From assembly GCA_036435485.1 (NCBI GenBank), contig CM071595.1:106508580-106572579 (forward strand): DNA of 64,000 nucleotides, given 5' to 3'. The notes under the pieces were generated by a model. That model worked only from the letters and a program-made list of their open reading frames with translations, searched no databases and was not told where the DNA came from. The DNA is from Saposhnikovia divaricata. Lineage: Eukaryota > Streptophyta > Magnoliopsida > Apiales > Apiaceae. Below are positions 34,957 through 47,510 of this stretch, one piece after another (within the stretch, counting starts at the first letter, position 1; each line of letters opens with the position of its first letter). The translations under genes and the position numbers were made by a program.

Positions 34957-35374
34957 TTTCAGATGTAGTGATGCAGTGGTCTAGTTGTCTAGTCATGTAC
35001 GGACGTAGTAGTGCCGGCTTTTGTAGGGATGGTTTCTTGTACTTGTTTTCCCTTTTTGCCGACTAGACAGATAGACAGCGTATTTCACTTTTGACTTGTT
35101 GTTGTTGTTAGGATGGCTGTACTTTAAACTATTGTTGTAACTCGGATGTTGTACCTTTTTGGTACCTGGTATATATTTGTTTCCCTTTCAGTCATTACAA
35201 TTTTGTTGGGATGTGATCACGAGTTTATTAGCATATGTATTACTTTTCGATTAAGTTGCCATGAGATATAAAACTGTGGGATTTTAAACCCAATCATGTA
35301 AAGAATTATGCAAGGAAAAATCCTTAAAAACAGGTAAGTGAACCTAATGTATAATTTTCCAAATTTTCAGTAAA
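34957..35374 (+). other. Spacer between the extra ORF and gag, copy 2
   Basis: Same noncoding sequence and splice-like motifs as 23,523-23,940. Confidence 0.4.
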
Positions 35375-36904
35375 ATGCCTCCAAGACGAATGGGCACTAG
35401 GGCTAACCCCCGAGAATCTACTGACCAAGAGAGTCACAACCAACACGAGGAAAACCATGAAAGTAGTGAAGAACAAGATCAGGATTATAATGAGCAAGAA
35501 GATTCCCAGTATGGAGCAGAGGATGAACCCCTGTACTCTGAAGAATTTGAGGGGGAAATCGAGGGTGGAGAAACTGAAGTAGAACAGGAAGGGGAGAACC
35601 AGGGCGGAAACCCCATGGGCCAGTTTATGGATCTACTTAGGCAGAATTTGAACCAATACCCCCAGCCACCACCAGGCAACAACACTTCAGTGGCAAATTC
35701 CTTTAGGGCCTTTAAGTCTCTTAAGCCCCCAGAGTTCCACGGATCGGCTGATCCCGTTGAGGCGAGGGCCTGGATCAAGGAAATGGAAAAATCGTTTGAG
35801 ATTCTGAGGATCAATGAGGCTCAGAAGACTGTTTTTGCTACTTACCTACTAAAGGGAGATGCCAATTATTGGTGGGAAGCCAAGAAGAACATGGAGACTG
35901 ATGCTGTCATAGCCTGGGAAAGGTTCAAACAATTGTTCCTGGAGAAGTACTTCCCGAAGTTCATGAAAACCCAGATGGAACTTAAGTTTTTGGAACTGAA
36001 ACAGAACAATATGTCAGTGGCGGACTATGAGGCCAAATTTACTGAGCTATCGAGATTTGTGCCAGAGTTTGTAGACACAGAAGAGAAGAAAGCTAACAGG
36101 TTTCAACAAGGGCTGAAGCAGTGGATCCAGAATAGGGTGGCGGTTTTAGAGATTACAGATTATGCCACCTTGGTGCAGAAGGCAACCATTGTGGAGGCTG
36201 GTAGTGATCAGATGCAGAGAGATAGAGAGAAAAAGGGGGGGATAAAGAGAATGCATGTTAGTATGGGCGGAAGATCCGCTGGAGGAAAACCCCCAACCAA
36301 GTTTAATCGAGGAGCGGTTTCCCTACCAGAGAGGAATGTAGGGTTTAAACCATCTGCGAGTGTAAGTGTGAGCCAGGGCGGCCATCAATCAGGAATGTCC
36401 CGTTCCAACCCTTCTCGACCTACATTGCCATTGTGTGCTACTTGTGGGAAGAGGCACTCCGGGGTGTGCAACCTAAAGCAGATAAACTGTTATAAGTGTG
36501 GGCGAGCTGGGCATTATGCTACCTCTTGTACCACGGTCATCCCTAACAGCACAACCTGTTTCCAGTGTGGACAGCGAGGGCACATGAGGAAGGATTGCCC
36601 AAGGAGCAAACCAGCAGCATCAGGAGCAAGCAAGGTTGCCTCAAATAGGCCACCAACTGCTAGGACTTTTAATATGTCGGTACAAGATGCCGTGAGACTG
36701 AGGGACACAGATGTGATAGCAGGTACATTTTCTCTCAATTCAGTCAGTGCAAATGTCTTATTTGATTCAGGAGCAACTAAGTCTTTTATATCTAGAGATT
36801 TTGCGCATAAGTTGAAACTTAAAACCCAGCAACTAAGAGATTCCTTACTAGTAGAAATAGCTAATCAGGAAATCGTACCGGTTACAAATTCACCCCGATT
36901 GTAA
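35375..36904 (+). CDS. gag: gag-protease, copy 2 (gag intact, protease frameshifted)
   Basis: 509 codons. Acidic N-terminus 1-76; capsid-type domain about 110-260; Cys clusters at 354-365 (CATCGKRHSGVC), 372-385 (CYKCGRAGHYATSC) and 395-408 (CFQCGQRGHMRKDC); protease active site at 464-466 (Asp-Ser-Gly). Gag looks complete and could be made. The protease is not: two bases are missing near 36,885 relative to copy 1, and the frame ends seven residues later. The ATG at 35,375 is chosen because an acceptor-like tract ends four bases upstream and the N-terminus matches in both copies. The ORF lies 418 nt after the extra ORF. Confidence 0.92.
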   Translation: MPPRRMGTRANPRESTDQESHNQHEENHESSEEQDQDYNEQEDSQYGAEDEPLYSEEFEGEIEGGETEVEQEGENQGGNPMGQFMDLLRQNLNQYPQPPPGNNTSVANSFRAFKSLKPPEFHGSADPVEARAWIKEMEKSFEILRINEAQKTVFATYLLKGDANYWWEAKKNMETDAVIAWERFKQLFLEKYFPKFMKTQMELKFLELKQNNMSVADYEAKFTELSRFVPEFVDTEEKKANRFQQGLKQWIQNRVAVLEITDYATLVQKATIVEAGSDQMQRDREKKGGIKRMHVSMGGRSAGGKPPTKFNRGAVSLPERNVGFKPSASVSVSQGGHQSGMSRSNPSRPTLPLCATCGKRHSGVCNLKQINCYKCGRAGHYATSCTTVIPNSTTCFQCGQRGHMRKDCPRSKPAASGASKVASNRPPTARTFNMSVQDAVRLRDTDVIAGTFSLNSVSANVLFDSGATKSFISRDFAHKLKLKTQQLRDSLLVEIANQEIVPVTNSPRL

Positions 36905-36979
36905 GCTAGAAATAGGAGGACGATCCTTCTATGTCGATTTAATTCCTTTTAAGCTAGGGGAATTCGATGTCATTTTGGT
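36905..36979 (+). pseudogene. Protease C-terminal remnant, copy 2
   Basis: The protease core continues in another frame (CKLEIGGRSFYVDLIPFKLG), then loses one further G before the pol ATG at 36,980, the same single-base loss as in copy 1. Confidence 0.75.
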
Positions 36980-39900
36980 ATGGATTGGTTGTCTCGCAAT
37001 GATGCGCGGATAGATTGTAAAGGGAAAAAGGTTAACTTGAAAACCCCAGGGAAGAAAGAAATAGTGTTTAAGGGGATGCGACAGACCCAGAAAATTCTGA
37101 CCATGGCGCAAACCAAGAGATTGTTACGAAAAGGGAACGAGGATTATTTAGCTTACGTTATAGACACTCAGAAGGAAGTGCCAAGATTGCAAGACATTCT
37201 GGTAGTTAATGAGTTCGAGGACGTGTTCCCACAAGATCTTCCCGGACTACCACCTGATAGGGTAATTGAGTTTGCCATCGAGTTAGCCCCGGGGATGGTG
37301 CCGGTTTCGAAGGCCCCGTACCGACTAGCCCCAGTAGAAATGAAGGAGCTAGCTAAACAATTACAGGAATTGTTGGATAAGGGCATGATAAGGCCCAGTG
37401 TGTCGCCTTGGGGCGCACCAGTGTTGTTTGCTAAGAAAAAGGATGGGAGTATGAGGTTATGCATCGACTACAGAGAATTGAACAAGCTAACCATAAAGAA
37501 TAAGTATCCGTTGCCCAGGATAGACGATTTGTTTGACCAGCTAAGAGGCGCTGAATACTTCTCTAAGATTGATTTGAGAACGGGATATCACCAACTGAAG
37601 ATCAAACCTGAAGATATCCCGAAGACTGCATTCCGTACCAGATATGGACATTATGAGTTCTTAGTTATGTCATTTGGATTGACCAACGCCCCAGCAGCCT
37701 TCATGGACCTAATGAATAGAGTGTTCAAGGAATATTTGGACAAATTCGTGATAGTTTTCATTGATGATATTCTCATCTACTCAAAGACAGAGGCAGAACA
37801 CGCTGAACATTTAAGGATAACCTTAGAAATACTCAGGAAGGAGCAGTTATATGCCAAGTTCTCCAAGTGTGAGTTTTGGAAAAATGAGGTACAATTCTTA
37901 GGGCACGTGATCAATAGAGAAGGAGTGTTGGTTGACCCCTCCAAGATAGAAGCAGTTTCAAACTGGGAACGGCCAACTACTCCAACCGAGGTAAGGAGTT
38001 TCATTGGACTGGCCGGATATTACAGAAGATTTGTCCAAGACTTTGCGAAAATCGCAGCTCCATTAACTCGACTTACCCGTAAAACCGAGAAATTTGAATG
38101 GACTGAGAAATGCGAGAAGAGTTTCCAAGAGTTAAAGAAGAGGCTGGTGACAGCCCCAGTGCTGGCATTACCTGATGGAAAAGGAGATTTCGTGATTTAC
38201 AGTGATGCTTCGCATAAAGGACTGGGATGCGTGCTTATGCAGCACGGCAAGGTAATAGCGTATGCGTCTAGGCAATTGAAGGATTATGAGATCAGATATC
38301 CCACGCATGATCTAGAACTAGCAGCCATAGTCTTCGCTTTAAAGATTTGGAGACACTACCTGTATGGGGAAAAGTGCGAGATTTACACTGACCATAAGAG
38401 CCTCAAGTACATTTTCACTCAGAAAGAGCTTAACATGCGCCAGAGGAGATGGTTAGAGTTAATCAAGGATTACGACTGTGAAATTCGCTATCACCCGGGC
38501 AAAGCCAATGTGGTGGCTGACGCCCTTAGTAGGAAAGAAAAGCTCAAAATGATAACTTCAGAGGAAGAACTAGTGAAAGATTTTGAGAAGTTGGAAATCG
38601 AGGTTAAGTTACCTGGAGAGGGCCAAGAAAAGTTGATGGAAATTAGAATCCAACCTCCATTGCTAGAAAAGATTAGACTGTGCCAGGAACGGATGATGGA
38701 GGAAGAAAAGAACTCCACAGAAGAGCTAATGACCGGGGAGGAAATTAAGTGCGAAAGAGACAAGGAAGGGATCATGAGGTACACATACAGGATATGGATC
38801 CCAAATGTTCAGGAACTCAAGAATGAGATTTTAAATGAGGCACACAACTCAAGATACTCAGTGCACCCCGGTAGCACCAAAATGTATATGGATTTGAAGG
38901 AGTATTACTGGTGGCCCAACATGAAAAAGGACGTAGCAGAATGGGTAAGCAGATGCTTGACCTGCCAACGAGTAAAAGCAGAGCACCAGAAGCCCAGCGG
39001 ACTTCTACATCCCTTAGAGATTCCAGAATGGAAATGGGAACACATAGCCATGGATTTCGTAGTAGGTTTACCAAGGACCAAGGCTAATCATGACGCCATA
39101 TGGGTAATTGTAGATCGACTGACGAAATCAGCTCACTTTCTCCCGATCAACGAAAGGTACACGGTCGACAGACTAGTGGACATCTACTTAAAAGAGATAG
39201 TGGCGCGACATGGAGTCCCAGTCGCAATAGTATCCGACCGAGATCCTAGATTTAACTCCAGGTTTTGGAGAAGTTTTCAAGAATGCGTAGGGACCCGGCT
39301 GAACATGAGCACAGCCTACCACCCCCAGACAGATGGGCAAAGTGAGAGGACCATTCAAACGCTAGAGGATATGTTGAGAGTCTGCGCGATAGACTTCAAA
39401 GGAAATTGGGATGATCACTTGCCATTGATTGAGTTCTCCTACAATAACAGTTATCATTCAAGCATTGGGATGCCACCTTATGAGGCCCTTTATGGAAGAA
39501 AATGTCGATCTCCCTTGTATTGGGATGAAGTTGGAGAACGAAAGATGCTCGGGCCCGAAGTGGTCCAACGAACTAAAGATGCAGTAGATCTAATCAGAGG
39601 ACGGTTGGTAGCGGCCCAGGATCGATAAAAGAAATATGCCGACTTAGCTCGAAAAGGCAAGGAATACGAAGTAGGGGACCTAGTGTTCTTGAAAGTGTCA
39701 CTTTGGAAAGGTTTAATGAGATTTGGGAAGAAAGGAAAGCTGAGTCCCAGATACATCGGACCATTTGAGATCTTGAGACGGATTGGGGAACTAGCTTATG
39801 AGCTCGCTTTGCCCCCGAATCTGCAGCAGGTGCACAATGTGTTCCATGTTTCGATGCTGAGGAAGTATAACCCGGATGCTAAGCATATTGTAGAGTATGA

Positions 39901-40093
39901 GCAAGTGGACATGCAACCAGACTTGACCTATGTAGAGCAACCTGTGGAAGTCATAGACCGGAAAGAACAAGTGCTCCGAAACAAGGTCATTCAGCTAGTC
40001 AGAGTTTTGTGGCAGAACCACAATGTAGAAGAATCAACCTGGGAACTTGAAAGTGCAATGCAAGAGAAGTACCCCCACTTGTTTTCAAACTGA
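36980..40093 (+). pseudogene. pol: pol, copy 2: RT, RNase H, integrase, chromodomain
   Basis: Same domain order and residue numbers as copy 1, with all catalytic residues kept (RT FIDD; RNase H Asp409, Glu446, Asp471, Asp514; integrase HHCC and DD35E). The same ochre stop follows codon 882 (39,626-39,628), then 154 in-phase codons encode the GPY/F module and chromodomain. Copy-specific changes include Val151 to Ala in the RT segment that reads LFVKKKDG in copy 1, Pro to Leu after the stop (KVSLWKG), and Trp kept at integrase 686. Sharing the ochre stop and the missing base upstream with copy 1 shows that both defects predate the duplication. Confidence 0.93.
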
Positions 40094-40113
40094 TTCCGGG
40101 ACGGAATCCTTTT

Positions 40114-40125
40114 AAGGAGGGGAGA
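40114..40125 (+). other. Polypurine tract, copy 2
   Basis: AAGGAGGGGAGA, one base before LTR3. Confidence 0.85.
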
Positions 40126-40126
40126 C

Positions 40127-42398
40127 TGTAAGAACCCAGATTTTGGGTGGAATTAAAACTTTTATGTATTTAATGATGTAAGAATGAATAGTGGATACGG
40201 CTACAATGTAATAATTGATATTTGGAAAGAATGAATGGAATTCGATTTTATTATGTTTATGTCATGAAGAATGCTAAAGGGTAACAACATAGGTAAGAAT
40301 AATCTATCTTCTAAGGGAATAAGATATGGCAACTTCAAGCAGGAGAATACTCTCATGTCATCCAGATCGATAACGATTAATCAAGTAGTTCCGTAAAAAG
40401 GTTAAGGAACGATCGAAAGAGGATACGGACAATTGTACAACCCTAAGAGAACAAGTAAAGAATACAAAATGAATAGTGTTTTGGTGGGAGTATAGAATAA
40501 TATGAGACGACACTATATAGAAGCATTCGGAACGGATTTCCGAGTTCGTATTAGTGATCCAGGGGGAAAATAAGTGTATGTAAAAGCTGTCGAATTCTGA
40601 AAAACCGCACTTTTATTTTCTCCGAGAGTTCCCTGGACACTGATAGCCTTAAGTATTTAACGAATGGATTTAAGGAATATAAATTGGAAAGTTAGAATGA
40701 AAGATGGAGAAAGATAGTATTAATATTAAAAAGGATTCCCGGTAAACCCTAATTAGAAATTCGTGAAATATTCCTACGAACGATCAATCGAAACGGGCAA
40801 TAACCGGACACAGAAACAAGCAGAGGAAGCAAGAGTATTGTGCAAGCTACTAGAATAAATATCTAGTAACCAAGTGGGCAAGAGTAACTAGCATGTTAGG
40901 GTTTGAACAAGTACTTAGCAAGACCAACTAGCTAGTTAGCCTTCAACCATGCAAAATGCAATACTTGTCCTACAAAAAACCATCATCCATGACCTCACCT
41001 TCCACTAGCACATCTTAAATGAGATATTATCTCACAAAAAATCACTTTATGCAAGATTATCAAAAAGAAACCAAGCAACTCTCTCCCCCCCCTTGCATAT
41101 TCCATTCGGCCAACACCATTAATTCCAAATCCAAACTCAACCTTCCCACCATTGTTTGTTCTTGAAATAATTAAGGTGAGTCTTACATTTCATAAAACTT
41201 ATCTCCTCAAAATCTTAGCTTCAAACTCATCCTTTTCCATTTTCAAAAAAATCAAGAGAGAGGAGGGTGAATAGTGTTCATCATGTACTAACTTTGTTTT
41301 CTTGATTTTTCATGGTTGATCTAGCAAGCTTAATCACTCCTAAGGACCATACAAGGCTTAGTAAGGCTATATCACTATCTAAGGAAGGTATAAAGCTCTT
41401 AAAACCCTAACCCTTGTTTGAGATTTAAGTATGTTTATGATAGATATAACTTAGTTATGGTTATGTTAAGATTATAAGCATGATTATGTATGGATCTTGG
41501 ATAAATGATGAAAATAGTTAGATGAACGGAAAGGCATTGCTTAGCCTCAGTTCATGTATATAAATCATGTATATGTTGTTTGGGATGGATACCATGTTTA
41601 TGGGAAGATTTGAAATTGGTAGATATTCGATTTACAGCCGTTATAATGCCCGATTTTACAATACCATGTTTTGTATGCCATTTTCCGTGTCAAAAAAAAA
41701 ACCTACTGTCCAGAAGCTTTATCTGCCATGATAGGATAGGTAATGTTCTAAGCTTCGTTTTGATATAAAGATCACGTGAAACGGACTTACGGTTTAGGAT
41801 TTATGACCGATTTACTAAAAGTAGTTCGAATCCGTAAACGAAAGTTCGTAACTGAAATTGAACCCTCGTAAACTATGTAACGTCATGGCGAATCTTGGTA
41901 AATAAATACTAGAGGCAAAAAGGAAGGTTTGAAAGAAAACCGTATGTCAAAAGGATCATTTTTCGATTTATTAAAAATGTTCGAGTCAAGGTTAAACGCG
42001 AACGAACCCCTAAAAGACGACTCTTTTATAACTTCGATAAAACACTTAGAAAACGGGCGATAAAACTCGGAGTATAATATTGGTTCATAACGATCGACCT
42101 TAGAACTCGTATGACTTAAGTATGTCCCAAGTATAAGTACAGTGACATGTCGTATTAACGAACGAATGTCGGTTCGGATCAGTGATAAAAAGTAATCCAC
42201 TAAAAGGGGTATAACGAGATAACTCGAGAACGTGTTTCGATTTAAGTATAACTTAACTTTTAATATGTTAAGTGATTAATCCCAAATGCCTTGACTATTT
42301 ATAGATCACCAAGCTAAACCGGGACCCGCAACCACTACCCCTTACCGTACTCGACTACCAGGCAAATTTCAATTCCCTTCTTTTAGGCTGTTGTTGTG

Positions 42399-42478
<80 letters not shown>

Positions 42479-44777
42479 TTCTGTTATACATATGCCATAG
42501 CATGCATGCCTACTTTAAAGTTATATCATTATGCTTGTTCCCTGATTGTTATTGGCTTATATATTAGATAGCTATCGTATCAATTATAAGCCGGTTATTG
42601 TAAGACACTCAGAGAAGGGTGTATACCTCTTATTCATCAAATATAGACCGGGAGTCAATATTTCTTGACATATCTAGATTACCTCGGAGGAAAATATTTA
42701 AGTAAATATTTTCTATTATTTGGCGACGAATATTATTTGAACATTCGTTCCAGATTATTTATTTAACGATACTTACTTCAAATAATTATTTGAACGTAAC
42801 CATTCGACGAATAATATTTTTCAATATTCATTCAGAGTCGAATTGATTATCGATTATTATTTCGAATATTCTTCTAAAGATGAGACTACTAAATGAATAT
42901 TATTTGGATATTCATTTGGAATATTATTTTATTAAATAAATATTACTTTTGAAAATTCATTTAAGATATTAATTACTTGATGAATATTATTTTAAATATT
43001 CATCTGAAGCCTGATTTAATTATCGAATATTATCTCGAATATTCCTTTAAAGCTTGGATTACTAAATGAATATTACTTGATATTCATTTAGAATATTATT
43101 CATTAAATGAATATTACTTTTTCAATAAACATTTAAATTCCTAATTAATTATGAATATTATTTTGAATATTCACCCAGGGTTCTATTTAATCATCGAACA
43201 TTATTTTAAATATTTTAAATATCCCTTTCAGGGCTTATTAATTAATGAATATTATTTTGAATATTCATTTGAATATTTAATTATGCAATAAATATTCTCT
43301 CGATATTTCTTCAAGGATTATTTGAGAAATACTCTGATTAAAGATATTCTTTCATATTCCTAAATATTCTGTAAAATATTTTAATTCAATAAATATTCTC
43401 TGAATATTTATTCCATACTTAGAATAACCTCGATAAGGTTTATCTTCTTCGATTATTACAGAAAATATTTCGGAGTCATATTATTATTAATCTTATATCA
43501 AGAAAGGTTCTCAGACATCATTCTTCTTTGAGTCTATCTCCCTAATAATAAGGGAACCTTACTTGGAAAATGTTATTTATCTTGCCGACTTCCCGGTCAT
43601 AAAGTATTCTCTTCACTCGCAACTCGGGTGCTGTTGACTTATTAAGTCGTTGTTTACCTTCTCATCTTTCGAGGGGTAAGATTGTTGGAACAAGTTGATA
43701 TTCGATACCAAGCCATAGCCTGGAAGTTATTGGTGAATTTTCCTTTCCAACTAGATACGACTACCTTGTAGAGTCTTATCAACAAGTATTATACTTGGGG
43801 AAAGGGGGACGAACGTTACATTCAGAATCATGAATTCTATTTGAACTAGGAGTCGTGTAAGAGGCCGAGTAGTGCCGGTCCATCCCCTTTGGCCCAACCG
43901 TTGGCCGGGGAGAGCTAGTAAGGCGGTAGACAAGTAAAGCCGTCAGTTCTTCCTTCTACCGGTAGTAAATCTAAATTGAGCTGTACGATCTTGACTGATC
44001 ATCAAGATTGGAACAGCGGGCGCGGTGAATACTCCATCATTGGTTCATCATCCAAACTTATTTATTTCCTGCAACATGATTACTGTTGGCAGAGCTGGAA
44101 AAGTGTTCATAACTGGAATTGCAACCTTTTCATGCAAGTTCCTCTTCTTAATAACAATGAGAATATCTCGCTTACTTTTGATGTAACAGATATTTCTACA
44201 AACAAATACTCTAAGTTACCTTGTAACTTCATCGTTCATATTATACTGGCATCATTTCCGTAAATGCATGGCATATGGTTTAAAAGATACTTTTGAACTG
44301 TTATATCTTATTGTGTAGTTATATATTATTGTTGGTGGGCTTTCGCTCACCCTTGCTTTGTTTACATTATGTCACAACAACAGCTAGGATAGATGGCTCG
44401 CGTCAGGCGCACTCGGCGTAAGCAGGTTACCCGACCCACCGGACTACCCGCTGAGATGCTAGCCGCCATTGCTGAGGTAGCTTAGTTAGACAGCTTTTGT
44501 TTCCTGTTTAACTATATGTATAACTAATGTAATCAACGACAAAACTGTTAAACTTATGATGTTATCCTTTTGGGATTGTAATAACTTTTATTTGTAACCC
44601 TTTAATGTAAGACTTATTTCAATTTCATCTCTGGGACTATAACTGTTGCGTGTGTGAGTGGTAATTATTGTGGGGTCACAGCATGTGATTTATTTATTGT
44701 GGACTCAAGTCAAGTATTATGAATGGATGTAAGACCGTAACCACCAGATCCCTGACCCCGGATCTGGGGGTGTTACA
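40127..44777 (+). repeat. LTR3 of array A
   Basis: 4651 bp, TGTAAGAACCCAG to TGTTACA. TA microsatellite 73 bp (42,403-42,475), which accounts for its 34-bp excess over LTR1. Private substitutions occur near the 3' end (for example TTGTGTAGTT, GGCGTAAGC, CAACGACAAA). Confidence 0.95.
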
Positions 44778-44782
44778 GCTTC
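44778..44782. repeat. Target site duplication, right, GCTTC
   Basis: Identical to 17,849-17,853, marking the outer border of array A. Confidence 0.9.
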
Positions 44783-46394
44783 CATTGTCAACAAACACCC
44801 GATGCACACTATTAAAACCAATCTGATTGGCCACTACCCAGGCATCATTATGAGGGTGGTGAACCCATCTTGCCTCATCTTCAGTGAAAGTAATATCCAC
44901 GCATTCTTTTTTGAACATCTTTGGCGATTCAAATCCAAGCTGCTCACGTAATTGATCAAGGGCCTATGCTTTGCTTCTCTGGCGTATCCTTCCAAAGCTT
45001 TGTTACGATCACCCTCCAAGTGATGTCCTCCAAAGATAATGTGAATACTCCATTCTTTGACAAATTTCTTCTCCTCGGGTTTATCTTTATTACGGAGGGC
45101 ACGCCCTCCGTCTCTTCTATTAGAACCTTCTTTGTGTTTCGTCTCTGACAATCCATTCAGTTAGGAATCCCTCCTTAATCAAGTCTTCAATTTCATCATT
45201 CAACTCGTGAGTGTCACGCCCTGTAGACTCATGATACTCGCAATACTTCTTCTTGTTTTTTGCTTTGCCAGCCAGATAAAGGATTCCGCTTATAAAACCT
45301 TTTATTTTTGTTCACCTCAAAGATGTGTTCAATTGAAGCCGCCAAAGGAGTATAATTATTTGGCCTCCTATCATAAGTGTAAGTATCCGGAGGTCCCTAA
45401 CTTCTTCCAACTTCAGTGGAATTCACCCGATTAGCACCAATCCTAGCATGGTGAACAGGACTCACAAACCTATCCTTCCTCTTATTAGTCTTCCCTTTAG
45501 AATTTCCCTGTGCATCTGTTATCCGATTGTCTGCCAAGGATTGCTCTACAATCTTAAAAGATTCATCTTATGCAAACACATCAGCCAAAGTTGCCGAGTC
45601 TCTTCCATGGAGATGCTTCCACAAATCTGTTCCTACCTGCAGTAAAGCTACTAAGAAACTCTTAAGTGTCTTATCGGTTGCTCCTTTAAACAAAGTGGAT
45701 TCATTGAATCTTTTGAAGTAAGATTGAAGACTTTCTCCTTCTTTCTTCTTGATGTTGGCCAGAGTTGTAATGGGAGGAGCATACTTTACTGCTGCTTAGA
45801 ACTTGGTTAAGAGCAAAGTCCTCATCATCTCCCAAAAGGTAATCACTCCAGGTCCAAGCTTTTGAAACTCTCCCTAAAAGTTGCTTTGTTTAAAATGGAC
45901 GAGTTTGTGCTGTAGCAGATATCCTTCCTCCATCCAAGTGAGAAAGAAGCTTCTTCAAATCATCGACATTGAAAATCCCCATACCTGGAATATTTTGAAC
46001 ATTTGGTGGCATAGTTGTTTGAGTACCCCCAAGGGTGGAGGTTGAGTTATCATCTGAGCATTTCCTGGAGCTCTGGCATGAAGTTGTGTGAGAATTACCT
46101 CTTCAGTCTGAGTTTGTTCCTTTTAACCTTTAGCTTGTGGATTTCCTTCAACCCGTGGATTCTTCTATGGTCGTGGATTCCCATGAGAACCTCCTTGATG
46201 CTTTCCTTTAGAGGGAGGGAGCGCCCTCGACCTCACTTCACCAAGTATTTGAAGGAATTTGAGTGTACGATGAGATATATCTCCTGAGGGCGCACCCTCA
46301 TTGTGGCGAGGTCACCTATCCCCTCGATATATCTTCATTCTTCTATCACCGTTATCACGGCTACTTATTCTTCCAGTATTACCACGAGGAATAG

Positions 46395-46530
46395 CTCGCT
46401 CATGTCCAAGGGGCCTCGACCCGTGATCAGGGGGCGCGCGCTATGGATCATCACTCCGAGGAAGGGCTCGTGCATGTCCAAGGGGCTGCGACCTATTATC
46501 AGGGGGGCGCGCTGTGGATCACGGGGCCTC
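46395..46530. repeat. About 66-bp tandem repeat in element H
   Basis: Two adjacent units built on CTCATGTCCAAGGGGCCTCG then a GGGGGCGCGCGCTATGGATC-like stretch. Related units lie at about 48,485-48,630 and, more diverged, near 47,800-48,080. Confidence 0.65.
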
Positions 46531-47361
46531 ATTTCTAAGTGCTTCTCTTTCTTCTATCGTTCAAGGAGTACTATCCTTAGATCTTCGTCACTAAGCGTTC
46601 CTTCAAGCTTGTAAAGTCTTTTTTCTCCCTGGCCATTCTCTCTTCATCCCATTGGATTTCACTAGCATCCAGAGCGATGAGGATGAGGGCGTGCCCCTTC
46701 TTGAACATCTGACAACCAATTGAAACTTCCTTTCTTGCACTTCTTCACCTCTTCGAGAACTTTCTTCAACTTGAAGTGCTTTCCCTATTCGATGATGATT
46801 TCGTGGGATACACCGACATTTTCTCCTACTTTCTCTTGTTGAACATAAGCTCATGGTGGGCTTGCTCTAAGAAGTGGATTGATAACTTCAGAGTTTGGGA
46901 AATAAGAAAAGTTCCGCATCGCATCTTCTACCCGAGGGCGCGTCCTCCATTGTACGAGAACTATTCAAACTCACCCTTCGGGCGCGCCCTATAGGCATAA
47001 TCTTGCATTCTCAAAAAAGTTGAAAATTTCACTCAACTAAGACTAGGGAAAGTGTACATGGACTACCCCCCTAGACTAGGAGGCAATTAATTTACCTTGT
47101 AGTCTACTATTCAGGCATTGCTCTACTTCAATCAACATCAGGTAGAATGGGAAGTTGAAGCATCACTCTGTTCATAATGGGGGCACCAACCTTACCCTAT
47201 TAAAAATACTCCATGAACCGCTCACATGACTATTCGGGGGCCTCTCCCTTTAATGCTTTACAAAACGATAGAGTGTATTCTCTGGTCATGGACTACTTCA
47301 AATCTCATCCCATGAAGGGGCATCTCAAACTGAGGCTCCTATGAATAACATCTCTCAAAGA

Positions 47362-47510
47362 GGCATCTCACTAGGAGGAATCCAATAAAGGGCATCTCAT
47401 GAAGAGGCATCTCACTAGGAGGCATCCAATAAAGGGCATCTCACGAAGAGGCATCTTACAAGGAGGCATCCTATAAAAGGCATCTCACGAAGAGGCATCC
47501 CCGTGGGGGT
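47362..47510. repeat. 44-bp tandem repeat, about 3.5 units
   Basis: Units of the type GAAGAGGCATCTCACTAGG followed by AGGCATCCAATAAAGGGCAT, with small changes. Confidence 0.7.

Larger units (their letters stand above)
17854..44777 (+). mobile_element. Array A: tandem Tekay/Del-type retrotransposon (LTR-int-LTR-int-LTR)
   Basis: Three LTRs (17,854-22,470; 29,266-33,904; 40,127-44,777) enclose two internal regions (22,471-29,265 and 33,905-40,126), all in plus orientation. Only the outermost borders carry a target duplication (GCTTC), so this is one insertion that later became a tandem duplication. The internal lengths (6795 and 6222 bp) differ by 573 bp, exactly the 577 bp of MITE plus duplication, minus a 6-bp deletion in copy 1, plus a 2-bp deletion in copy 2. 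Order in each internal region: Met-tRNA primer site, extra acidic ORF, gag with Cys knuckles, protease, RT, RNase H, integrase, chromodomain, polypurine tract. The chromodomain and very long LTRs point to the Tekay/Del lineage of chromoviruses. Confidence 0.9.
44778..46900 (-). pseudogene. Element H: gag and protease N-terminal half
   Basis: Minus-strand reading in several frames. Gag segments include PPITTLANIKKKEGESLQSY with FKRFNESTLFKGATDKTLKS (about 45,820-45,670) and RRPNNYTPLAASIEHIFEVN (about 45,380-45,320), typical of Tat-lineage gag. The protease part (44,918-44,778) reads ITFTEDEARWVHHPHNDAWV, then RVFVDNGS, and stops at array A inside the Asp-Asn-Gly-Ser-Ser active site. The other half resumes at 17,853. 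Stops and frame changes show it is dead. A GC palindrome lies within the reading frame as GGRALRN near 45,100. Confidence 0.75.
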
